DNA of 30,328 nucleotides from a virus, in the IMG/VR virus record IMGVR_UViG_3300025276_000139, positions 1 to 30,328 of that record; one strand, 5' to 3'. The position numbers and the translations under genes were made by a program. Shown one piece after another: positions 1 through 5,129 of the stretch. Position 1 is the stretch's first letter. Each line of letters starts with the position of its first letter. The notes below the pieces were generated by a model. That model did no database searches and had not been told where the DNA came from. It saw only the letters and a program-made list of their open reading frames with translations.

Positions 1-124
1 TGCTATCAGTTAAGTTGCTCCAATCAAAATCATCTAGTAATTTTCTGTAAAGTTTGATCCAAATAACATTTCTATCTGACCTCAATGGTGGCTGAAATTC
101 TTGCCAATTTTTTATCTTGTACAT
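1..124 (-). CDS. Phage replication protein, N-terminal part (cut by window edge)
   Basis: An open frame starts at the ATG at 124 and runs off the left edge, giving 41 complete codons. The start follows a strong AAAGGAG ribosome site five bases upstream; an ATG at 129 is followed at once by a stop and cannot be used. The peptide begins MYKIKNWQEFQPPLR and contains WIKLYRKLLDDFDW. This resembles the N-terminal winged-helix segment of many phage replication-initiation or replisome-organiser proteins, which typically read NWDKFQ...WIKLYR.LLDD. It is the last visible gene of the leftward early operon, after recombination genes and a Cro-like gene, as expected for a replication module. The family call is from remembered pattern and the rest of the protein is missing. 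Confidence 0.65.
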   Translation of the reverse strand, partial: MYKIKNWQEFQPPLRSDRNVIWIKLYRKLLDDFDWSNLTDS

Positions 125-145
125 TACATCTCCTTTGTTTTTGTT

Positions 146-361
146 TTAAACCACTTCTGCCTTACAAGTCATTACAACTTTTCTTTTTCTTGGTCGCTTA
201 TAAGTTCCTAGCTTTGCCTGTAATACTATAGTTCTAACCTTTGGTAACTCTTTATCAGGATTCTTTTTGTACTGATATACCATTTGGTGTGTGCACTCTA
301 GTGCTTCTGCTAATGCCTTTGCATCACCATCTAATAATTTAATTGCTTCGTTGTAAGTCAT
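146..361 (-). CDS. Cro-like helix-turn-helix DNA-binding protein
   Basis: This is a 71-residue basic protein. Residues 14-35 (AKALAEALECTHQMVYQYKK) fit a helix-turn-helix of the lambda/P22 Cro type: a helix rich in Ala/Leu, a turn, then a recognition helix starting THQMVYQ, preceded by the typical N-terminal MTYNEAIKLL. The C-terminus (KRPRKRKVV) is strongly basic and may contact DNA. The start follows AAAGGA seven bases upstream. Its ATG overlaps the TGA of a 9-codon minicistron (358-387) as ATGA. The family normally represses early promoters late in infection. The palindromic sites at 3484-3509 are a plausible target, but no direct link can be seen. No CI-type repressor is visible in the window. 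Confidence 0.7.
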   Translation of the reverse strand: MTYNEAIKLLDGDAKALAEALECTHQMVYQYKKNPDKELPKVRTIVLQAKLGTYKRPRKRKVVMTCKAEVV

Positions 362-500
362 TTGTTTTCCTTTTGTGAGGTAAACATAATTTAACTCCCT
401 TGTTAATTAATAAATAAAAAATATACATCCAACATATTATAGATACAGCTCCCATCATAATGAGAGCTAGACCTAGCACTATACTAAAAAGGGATGTCAT
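339..500 (-). CDS. Possible small membrane protein (53 aa)
   Basis: A 53-residue frame begins inside the last codons of the SSB gene (ATG at 500) and ends at TAA inside the Cro-like gene, filling an otherwise empty gap of about 120 bases in a compact operon. It starts MTSLFSIVLGLALIMMGAV, continues with a long hydrophobic stretch (about residues 4-32), and then becomes basic (KGVKLCLPHKRK), as expected for one or two membrane spans with a cytoplasmic tail. The ribosome site is weak (AGAG), so translation would depend on coupling to SSB. A competing reading is a 9-codon minicistron at 358-387 with a much better site (AAGGGAG) whose stop overlaps the Cro-like start. The family is unknown and the gene is uncertain. 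Confidence 0.4.
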   Translation of the reverse strand: MTSLFSIVLGLALIMMGAVSIICWMYIFYLLINKGVKLCLPHKRKTNDLQRSN

Positions 501-783
501 CTTTTAACTCTTCAAAACTGTTAGCCTGTTTAGGACTAGAGTTTTGCTTTGACTCACCCTGAAAAAATACTTTAGAGTTGCCAAGTATTACTCCACGAGT
601 TCCTGCTTCTCGTTCTTCTTTTGATACAGACTGTGTAAGCATTCCGTTATTACCAAATTTATCTTGGTTATCTGTATCAACAAAAGCAGTCACATCTAAA
701 TAAGTACCTTCTGTTCCTTTATATAATTTAGATTTATCAATTTTTGCTACATTAATTTTTAAATTTACTCCTATTACTGCCAT
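484..783 (-). CDS. Single-stranded DNA-binding protein
   Basis: This is a 99-residue protein with an OB-fold-like N-terminal part (beta-rich, MAVIGVNLKINVAKIDKSKL, then GTYLDVTAFVDTDNQDKFG), a polar linker rich in Ser, Gln and Asn, and the C-terminal tail ELKDDIPF. That acidic tail ending in a Pro-Phe-type tip is the partner-binding tail of bacterial SSB proteins. It would bind single-stranded DNA during phage replication and recombination and recruit partner enzymes. It is shorter than bacterial SSB (about 170 residues), as is common in phages. A clear AGGAG site precedes the start, which lies one base after the ParB-like gene. Co-location with ERF and YqaJ genes supports the role. Confidence 0.75.
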   Translation of the reverse strand: MAVIGVNLKINVAKIDKSKLYKGTEGTYLDVTAFVDTDNQDKFGNNGMLTQSVSKEEREAGTRGVILGNSKVFFQGESKQNSSPKQANSFEELKDDIPF

Positions 784-784
784 G

Positions 785-1561
785 TTATTTTCTCCTAGTT
801 AAATAAATATAATCTGTCTTGCTGTTAAAGTTGTAAATCTCCTCTATAGTTGCTAAATATATTGGTGCGTTAAGTTTATGTTGCAGCATATGCGAACAAT
901 ACTTTAATTTTTTAATAAATGTTGCATGGTTATAATCTGCATTTTGAAATAAAATTAACATAGCTTTGTTAAAAGCTCTACGATTCCATCCATTGTAATA
1001 TGGTTTTATCTGCAACATCTTTTCAGCATTTTTCTTTGCTAGTGTTACGCTTTTAATTTTAAAGTTACCATGTTTAAAATCGTTTTTTTCTGCACGATCT
1101 ATACTCGGTTTATTTAAAAGTAAACCCATCGTTGTTTGTAATGAAAATTTATATTCTTTTATAAAATGTTTAAGAATTAAATAATCATCAAAATCCCTTT
1201 CACAAAACATATTTAAATAATCTTCGCCTTTCCAATCTTTTGTGTTTGTGTTTAATCTTTGAACATCACCAATTCCACCATCAATAATTAAGTAATGAAT
1301 AGGCAAGTTTAATTGTTCTGCTGCCGCAAATCTGTGTTGCCCATCAATAATTTCCATATCTTTATTAACCAAAATAGGTTGCGGTAGATACTTTTCTTTC
1401 ATAGATTTTACTAAATTTTTTACATGAGAATTATTAAGTATCCTATTACCTCTCATTCTTTTAAATATTGCATAGTCATAGGTTATTAATATTTTACCCC
1501 CCTTACTTTTCGGTATACTGCGTAACATACTGCTACTAATTGTTTGATTTAAAAAATTCAT
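785..1561 (-). CDS. ParB/sulfiredoxin-fold nuclease-like protein
   Basis: This 258-residue protein has a ParB N-terminal-like domain at about residues 25-100. The hallmark IIDGQHRFAAAEQLNLPI (71-88) is the conserved DGQHR motif found in ParB/Srx-fold enzymes and in many phage proteins. The segment before it (ILNNSHVKNLVKSMKEKYLPQPILV) fits the usual helix and strand. The C-terminal half is basic, aromatic and rich in Lys/Tyr, with no recognised domain. The family includes CTPase partition proteins, DNA-binding proteins and nucleases; which activity applies here cannot be told. The start follows AAAGGAG. It sits between the YqaJ nuclease and SSB, so a part in DNA recombination or processing is reasonable inference. 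Confidence 0.75.
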   Translation of the reverse strand: MNFLNQTISSSMLRSIPKSKGGKILITYDYAIFKRMRGNRILNNSHVKNLVKSMKEKYLPQPILVNKDMEIIDGQHRFAAAEQLNLPIHYLIIDGGIGDVQRLNTNTKDWKGEDYLNMFCERDFDDYLILKHFIKEYKFSLQTTMGLLLNKPSIDRAEKNDFKHGNFKIKSVTLAKKNAEKMLQIKPYYNGWNRRAFNKAMLILFQNADYNHATFIKKLKYCSHMLQHKLNAPIYLATIEEIYNFNSKTDYIYLTRRK

Positions 1562-1572
1562 ACATTACTCCT

Positions 1573-2130
1573 TTAGTTAAAATTAAATACTGGTTTCCTC
1601 TTATAACGAGGTGGTTCTTTATCGTCTGCTACATAAGACAAAAACTCTTTGGCCTTTGGTATGTACCAGTCAATAAATTCTTGATCATATTGCACCAACT
1701 CCGTATGTAATTCCTCTGGAGTCCATACAACAAAGTGTGCTGCAACTGCATTACTACATAACATCTGTATCTGCATTTGTACCCAATACCTGTCAGGGAT
1801 AGTCGGATAAATTTTTTGAGTGTAAGGGCATTTAATTTCAACAGGTATGCCATTTAAAATCGCATCGGCTGATGCCCCAATAGGTAAGTCTGGATGCACT
1901 AATAACTTGTTTCCATTCTCACAAATGTCATTCATATGCCTTTCAAAAGCTCTCAATGCAGTTTCTTCGTTCGCCAATCCGTATGCAGTCATAATATTTC
2001 CAGAGAAAGGTTTTTCCCTAAATGTCTTTTCTCTCCATAACTTTTGCCTTTCATAAACTGCACCCCATGCTTGAGATGCAGTTATGATGTTATGCCTACG
2101 ATTATCTTTAAGATGTTCGTTTGAGCTCAT
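1573..2130 (-). CDS. YqaJ/lambda-exonuclease-type recombination nuclease
   Basis: This is a 185-residue member of the PD-(D/E)XK nuclease superfamily, YqaJ/lambda exonuclease branch. Visible active-site elements are GLANEETALRAFE (residues 51-63, with the metal-binding Glu), GASADAILNG (85-94, Asp 89) and PVEIKCP (96-102, the E-x-K core), followed by YWVQMQIQML (115-124), the usual Gln-containing helix. Such enzymes resect double-stranded DNA 5' to 3' and hand the single strand to an annealing protein, which here is encoded immediately upstream (ERF). I chose ATG 2130 because AAGGGA lies eight bases before it; an in-frame TTG at 2136 lacks good spacing. The gene overlaps the ERF stop by 23 bases, suggesting coupled translation of the two-component recombinase. 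Confidence 0.88.
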   Translation of the reverse strand: MSSNEHLKDNRRHNIITASQAWGAVYERQKLWREKTFREKPFSGNIMTAYGLANEETALRAFERHMNDICENGNKLLVHPDLPIGASADAILNGIPVEIKCPYTQKIYPTIPDRYWVQMQIQMLCSNAVAAHFVVWTPEELHTELVQYDQEFIDWYIPKAKEFLSYVADDKEPPRYKRKPVFNFN

Positions 2131-2647
2131 TAGCAAAGTCCCTTAATTCAGATTGTAAAATATCTGACAACTCAAAATATGCTTGTTTTAAAGCACCCAT
2201 TTCATGTGCCTCCTGTAAATCTCTTTTGGCATCAACTAACTCTTGCTTTGAAGATGGTTTATTAACTTCTGTGTTGTCTTTAGAATCTGCATCTTTGGTG
2301 TCATCCAAAAGCAATAAATTTCCAAGTGCATATTTTTTTGCGTATGAGCTGCTGCTGCCAAATGATTGAGCTATATCCATACCCTTACGAGTTGGATTAA
2401 TACCTGCCTGTGCTTTGACACTAATAGCATTTTCACCTATCTGAAATACTGCGGTGGCTTCTACATACATATAATCGCCAACCTCTTTAACTTCATCAGT
2501 AAGCAATAGCAGTGCATTGTGTTTAGCCAGTAAAGGTTTTACTGCCTCTAATATATCTTCTGCACTTCGGTAATTATAATTGCCAAATTTATTTAACTGT
2601 CCTTTTGGTGCTTTAAGCTCTTGCTGAATTTCCATTAATTCTTTCAT
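2108..2647 (-). CDS. erf: ERF-family single-strand annealing recombinase
   Basis: This 179-residue protein matches the ERF family, whose prototype is P22 Erf. It has an N-terminal MKELMEIQQELKAPKGQLN, then FGNYNYRSAEDILEAVKPLL (21-40) and the signature FGSSSSYAKKYALGNLLLL (96-114) followed by DDTKDAD. The C-terminal third is charged and helical, as is usual. It would anneal complementary single strands produced by the neighbouring YqaJ nuclease, with SSB also encoded in the operon. The ribosome site AAAGGAG lies six bases before the ATG, in a leader that is nearly identical to that of the next gene upstream. The length is close to the family norm of about 200 residues. Confidence 0.9.
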   Translation of the reverse strand: MKELMEIQQELKAPKGQLNKFGNYNYRSAEDILEAVKPLLAKHNALLLLTDEVKEVGDYMYVEATAVFQIGENAISVKAQAGINPTRKGMDIAQSFGSSSSYAKKYALGNLLLLDDTKDADSKDNTEVNKPSSKQELVDAKRDLQEAHEMGALKQAYFELSDILQSELRDFANELKRTS

Positions 2648-2661
2648 TTAAATCTCCTTTG

Positions 2662-2919
2662 TTAATCCCAGAAGTTGCCTTCTGCTAAATAGTAATCTGC
2701 TTTGCCATCATCAAACCATGCAAAGTTCCAAATCTTACCTTTATATAATTTGCGAACCTTGTTGTTCATGGCAGTCATGTAACAAGGGTCAGGGTTTTTG
2801 TAGCCAGACTTTTTATAATGTCCATAGTCATTATATTTTTCTGCTACTCGCTTGGTAATTTTATGTATCTTTTTACCAATTCTAAATAATCCAAAGTCTT
2901 TGTTTTTGTATTTTGCCAT
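2662..2919 (-). CDS. Small basic phage protein of unknown function (85 aa)
   Basis: This 85-residue protein is rich in Lys, Tyr and Asn, starting MAKYKNKDFGLFRIGKKIHK and ending in an aromatic stretch (IWNFAWFDDGKADYYLAEG). No domain is recognised. The strongly basic N-terminal half (KKIHKITKRVAEKY) could bind nucleic acid, but that is only inference from charge. The start is clear: AAAGGAG six bases before ATG, in the same AACAAAGGAGATTTAAATG context as the ERF gene. It lies in the early left operon between an unknown small gene and ERF, with 14 bases on its downstream side. Confidence 0.7.
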   Translation of the reverse strand: MAKYKNKDFGLFRIGKKIHKITKRVAEKYNDYGHYKKSGYKNPDPCYMTAMNNKVRKLYKGKIWNFAWFDDGKADYYLAEGNFWD

Positions 2920-3084
2920 TTAAATCTCCTTTGTTTTAGATGCCATGACTAATTCTTGGTAGGCATCTGGGTTTAGTTGTTTAATCATACCTAGAACAGA
3001 GTTTGCTCCAGAGTCCAGAATAATATCTGCAAAATTACTAATTGCAAAATGTTGGTTAGCTTCTTCCATTATTTTTTGTTCCAT
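2920..3084 (-). CDS. Small protein of unknown function (54 aa)
   Basis: I place the start at ATG 3084, not at the far upstream ATG 3246 in the same frame, because AAGGAG lies seven bases before 3084 and because the longer version would run deep into the neighbouring 112-residue gene. The product is an acidic to neutral helical peptide starting MEQKIMEEANQHFAIS and ending MASKTKEI. No motif is recognised. It is the second gene of the leftward early operon, and its stop lies directly against the start of the next gene (2919). Early-operon position is the only hint: such genes often modulate host functions. Confidence 0.6.
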   Translation of the reverse strand: MEQKIMEEANQHFAISNFADIILDSGANSVLGMIKQLNPDAYQELVMASKTKEI

Positions 3085-3103
3085 TTTATTATCTCCTTTG
3101 TTA

Positions 3104-3442
3104 TTAATATCTTTCATCCCAAACACCAGTTTCTTTGTCGTAGATCCAGTTGTCAGGATTATCTTCGTACTCTTTTGCTTCTTCTTCAGCATCTCGTCTT
3201 TCTTGTGCTGCATTAATTGCATCGTCTGCAATTCCGTTCCAATCAATTCTGCCTAGATATTCAGCAATTTGATATGAATTAAGTTGATCTTCAACACTTT
3301 CCAGCCACATATCTTTTAGTGCATCTACTGGTGAGTATTGTGCGTTTTCAATATCTGTTTGGTAAGTATAGTCATCTGCTATTTCAGCTACGATGTCTAG
3401 GCCTATTAAGTTAGCGATTGCTTTGTTGTCTGTTAGTATCAT
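3104..3442 (-). CDS. First gene of left early operon, acidic protein of unknown function
   Basis: This is a 112-residue, very acidic protein (many Asp/Glu, for example AEEEAKEYEDNPDNW) with several Trp and Tyr residues and a helical N-terminal part (MILTDNKAIANLIGLDIVAE). No family is recognised. It is the first gene after the leftward promoter at 3461-3488, so it should be among the earliest and most strongly expressed proteins. AAAGGAG lies before the ATG. Small acidic first-operon proteins in phages are often DNA mimics or inhibitors of host enzymes; here that is a guess from charge and position, with no motif to support it. Confidence 0.7.
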   Translation of the reverse strand: MILTDNKAIANLIGLDIVAEIADDYTYQTDIENAQYSPVDALKDMWLESVEDQLNSYQIAEYLGRIDWNGIADDAINAAQERRDAEEEAKEYEDNPDNWIYDKETGVWDERY

Positions 3443-3460
3443 TTTGTTTCTCCTTTGTTG

Positions 3461-3488
3461 TTTATAACTCTATATTACAGGATTGCAA
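3461..3488 (-). promoter_or_regulatory. Leftward early promoter (sigma-70-like)
   Basis: Read on the minus strand, TTGCAA (3483-3488) and TATAAA (3461-3466) are separated by 16 bases, matching the -35/-10 consensus well and lying just upstream of the first leftward gene (ATG at 3442). The -35 box is embedded in the 15-base palindrome at 3484-3498, which suggests that a regulator bound there would block polymerase. An alternative -10 (TAATAT) lies nearby with a poorer -35. The prediction is from the sequence only. Confidence 0.55.
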
Positions 3489-3509
3489 ACAGTTTGCATA
3501 GCAATTTGC
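3484..3509. promoter_or_regulatory. Palindromic operator-like sites between divergent promoters
   Basis: TGCAAACAGTTTGCA (3484-3498) is a perfect 7+1+7 palindrome. Three bases further, GCAATTTGC (3501-3509) is a perfect 4+1+4 palindrome sharing the TTTGC half-site. One site overlaps the -35 box of the leftward promoter and the other that of the rightward promoter. This arrangement is typical of phage operators bound by dimeric helix-turn-helix proteins. The Cro-like product of 146-361 is the only obvious candidate ligand in the window; the putative winged-helix protein at 4378-4806 is another. Confidence 0.55.
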
Positions 3510-3534
3510 ACAAATAATTTAATTAATTTATACT
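3506..3534 (+). promoter_or_regulatory. Rightward early promoter (sigma-70-like)
   Basis: TTGCAC (3506-3511) and TATACT (3529-3534) are separated by exactly 17 bases, a near-consensus sigma-70 promoter that would start transcription around 3541, about 35 bases before the first plus-strand gene (ATG 3575). The -35 overlaps the palindrome GCAATTTGC, so it is probably repressible. The spacer is almost pure A/T. Confidence 0.65.
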
Positions 3535-3574
3535 TCTGGTTATAGTGTTATTTCACACTTACAAAGGAGTTGTT

Positions 3575-3805
3575 ATGAGAGTTATTTTATTGATGTTGTT
3601 AAGCGGTAGCTTGAGTGCTGAAAGTGTTTGGACTGATGATGGATCATTAGTTATTATAGATGCACCAAATTCTATTGTGTATGTAGATGATGAGGGTTCA
3701 GTTAATTACGCAGCAGAAGTAGATAGTGATGAACCTACATTTATTTATGGAACTGATAAATTAACAGTTTGTCAGCCTACTGCAAATGGTAGTATTTGTT
3801 ACTAA
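3575..3805 (+). CDS. Small secreted or periplasmic protein (76 aa)
   Basis: The start is ATG 3575, preceded by AAAGGAG; the longer in-frame start at 3545 has no ribosome site and lies next to the predicted transcription start. The N-terminus MRVILLMLLSGSLSAESVW is a short but classical signal peptide with cleavage probably after LSA (residue 15). The mature part of about 61 residues is acidic and strand-like (SLVIIDAPNSIVYVDDEGSV) with two Cys, in TVCQPTANGSICY, which could form a disulphide in the periplasm. It is the first gene of the rightward operon, so an early envelope role such as superinfection exclusion is possible. The family is not recognised. Confidence 0.65.
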   Translation: MRVILLMLLSGSLSAESVWTDDGSLVIIDAPNSIVYVDDEGSVNYAAEVDSDEPTFIYGTDKLTVCQPTANGSICY

Positions 3806-3824
3806 TAATAATGAGGAATTAAAA

Positions 3825-4121
3825 ATGGAAGATAATATAAATCCTGACCATTATAAAAAAGGTGGTATTGAGACTATAGAATACCAACAAGCCAAAATGA
3901 GTAAGGCAGAGTTTTATGGGTATCTGAAAGGTAATGCTCTTAAGTATGTTAGCAGGGAAGGATTGAAGTCAGAGAAATTGACTGACAAGATAGATGACTG
4001 CAAAAAAGCAATATGGTATCTTGAGCAAATGGTTAAAGCTCATCAGACAGAATTAAAAATTCTAGAGGTTAAGTCCAAAGCAGATAATTGGATAGACGAT
4101 CCATTACTTGATGAAGATTAA
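3825..4121 (+). CDS. DUF3310 family protein
   Basis: This 98-residue protein begins MEDNINPDHYKKGGIETIEY and contains the DUF3310 hallmarks: NPDHYK near the start, IETIEYQQAKMS, then FYGYLKGNALKYVSR, followed by a DK.DDC+KA.WYLE segment. DUF3310 proteins are widespread in phages and have no established biochemical role; some are annotated as nucleotide-kinase-like without proof. The start ATG 3825 follows GAGGA; the upstream in-frame ATG at 3786 overlaps the preceding gene and is less likely. The protein is soluble, helical and probably early expressed. Confidence 0.88.
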   Translation: MEDNINPDHYKKGGIETIEYQQAKMSKAEFYGYLKGNALKYVSREGLKSEKLTDKIDDCKKAIWYLEQMVKAHQTELKILEVKSKADNWIDDPLLDED

Positions 4122-4257
4122 TTTAAACAAACCACATCCATGCCATGTATGTAAAAAAGAAGGAAAATTTTTTTATAAAAAATGGTGGTGTGGGCATGAC
4201 AAATATTTAAAAGGAGTTTGTAATGACAAAGGGAAAAGAGACACTAAAGAAAAATAA
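4111..4257 (+). CDS. Zinc-ribbon-like mini-protein (48 aa)
   Basis: A 48-residue basic protein starts at ATG 4111 inside the last codons of the DUF3310 gene (11-base overlap). It has PCHVCKKEGKF, then WWCGH and later GVC, giving a C-x2-C ... C-G-H ... C pattern that could bind one zinc ion. Small phage proteins with the order CHVC, K-WWC-HD, KGVC are familiar, but their function is not known to me. No ribosome site precedes it, so translation is probably coupled to DUF3310. The next small gene begins at 4223 inside its last third in another frame. Confidence 0.55.
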   Translation: MKINLNKPHPCHVCKKEGKFFYKKWWCGHDKYLKGVCNDKGKRDTKEK

Positions 4258-4381
4258 GGAAGAGTGGAAAGAACATAGATTTGTATGGGAGGGGTATACA
4301 TATTTTATAATGAGCAAGGGAAATGAGTTTCATATTGTTCATGAGCCAACAGGTAAAATTGTAACAAAGGGGAATTTATGA
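4223..4381 (+). CDS. Small basic protein of unknown function (52 aa)
   Basis: This 52-residue frame starts at ATG 4223, six bases after AAAAGGAG, and ends with a TGA that overlaps the ATG of the next gene (ATGA at 4378-4381). The product is charged at its N-terminus (MTKGKETLKKNKEEWKEH) and then looks like a short beta sheet (FVWEGYTYFIMSKGNEFHIV). No family is recognised. The good ribosome site and the exact overlap with the next gene support it as real, although it shares 35 bases with the zinc-ribbon-like gene. Confidence 0.6.
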   Translation: MTKGKETLKKNKEEWKEHRFVWEGYTYFIMSKGNEFHIVHEPTGKIVTKGNL

Positions 4382-4806
4382 AATACGAAATATTAAGAAA
4401 TCAATCTAATTTGCATTGGTATGATTTAGCTGATGGTTCTAAACTTCAGCGTTATCAATTAGCCGATAAAGTTTATGAGTTGTTTGAAAATGGAAAAGAA
4501 TTAATAATTCCAGAAGTAGCTAAAACAATTGGTATTGAAGAAGTAATTGCTGCTCATATTATTCGGAGTTTAGTTATCAAAGATTTGTTAGCTAGAAAGA
4601 ATAAACAAAAACGAAGGCACAGAATTTATTTTCAAAAACACAAATGTGCTTTGGCTAATATGCTTTATCCAAAAACAATAGTAGATAAATTTGAAATAAA
4701 AAATAGAAAATCTTACAAGATAGATGAGGGTAAAAATATATCTTACCCACTATCCACACCTCATATGTATGGTACTGTTAATACTATATATGAAGGTGGT
4801 GAGTGA
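4378..4806 (+). CDS. Putative winged-helix regulator
   Basis: This 142-residue basic protein has at residues 24-75 a likely winged helix-turn-helix: a helix ending VYELFENGKE, then LIIPEVAKTIGIEEVIAAHI and a recognition-like helix IIRSLVIKDLLARK, followed by basic residues (KNKQKRRHRIYFQKHK). The C-terminal part is polar and without motif. It overlaps its upstream neighbour by ATGA and its downstream neighbour by GTGA, so it belongs to the same translationally coupled rightward operon, just before the Q-like gene. A DNA-binding regulatory role is inferred from the HTH-like pattern only. Confidence 0.5.
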   Translation: MKYEILRNQSNLHWYDLADGSKLQRYQLADKVYELFENGKELIIPEVAKTIGIEEVIAAHIIRSLVIKDLLARKNKQKRRHRIYFQKHKCALANMLYPKTIVDKFEIKNRKSYKIDEGKNISYPLSTPHMYGTVNTIYEGGE

Positions 4807-5129
4807 GGATTAATCGTCTTATGATTATACTAGACGATTGGTCTAGGTGGATGAAATCAGATAATCATGGACTAGGTTACCCAAGCAGTACCAGTTATTT
4901 TTCTACTGGTGGTGAGTCTACATCGGAAGTGTTTGAGGATATGGTATCTAAAACTGATATGAATAATGTTAAGATTGTTGATGCTGTTATTGATGGTCTT
5001 TCTGATACTCAAAAAGCAGCAATTTATTATCGGTTTCTTGGAGGGAATAAACCTGTGTTTTATGAGAGACAGCTTGATTTAGCTATGGATAATTTACTAA
5101 CTATTACCGGGAAAAGAATATATGCCTAA
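4803..5129 (+). CDS. Antitermination protein Q-like regulator
   Basis: This 108-residue protein starts with GTG overlapping the previous stop (GTGA), preceded by AAGGTGG. The N-terminal part has the pattern LDDWSRWMKSDNHGLGYPS (10-28), closely like the LE.WG.W.....GLGYPS opening of phage Q/RinA/ArpU-type late regulators. A middle segment, DAVIDGLSDTQKAAIYYRFL, looks like their HTH-containing part with a conserved Tyr-x-x-x-Leu/Gly end. Such proteins switch on late genes by binding the late promoter and modifying RNA polymerase. As the last gene of the early rightward operon it is in the expected place. The late operon it would control starts beyond 30328. The family call is moderate; sequence similarity should be checked. 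Confidence 0.55.
   Translation: MRINRLMIILDDWSRWMKSDNHGLGYPSSTSYFSTGGESTSEVFEDMVSKTDMNNVKIVDAVIDGLSDTQKAAIYYRFLGGNKPVFYERQLDLAMDNLLTITGKRIYA

Noticed and set aside
3085-3246. N-terminal extension of the 54-residue protein
   Set aside because: It overlaps the 112-residue gene in another frame, while ATG 3084 has a strong AAGGAG site.
4382-5129. Toxin-antitoxin pair in the rightward operon
   Set aside because: Two coupled small genes suggested it, but the second looks like a Q-type regulator and the first like an HTH protein, with no toxin motif.
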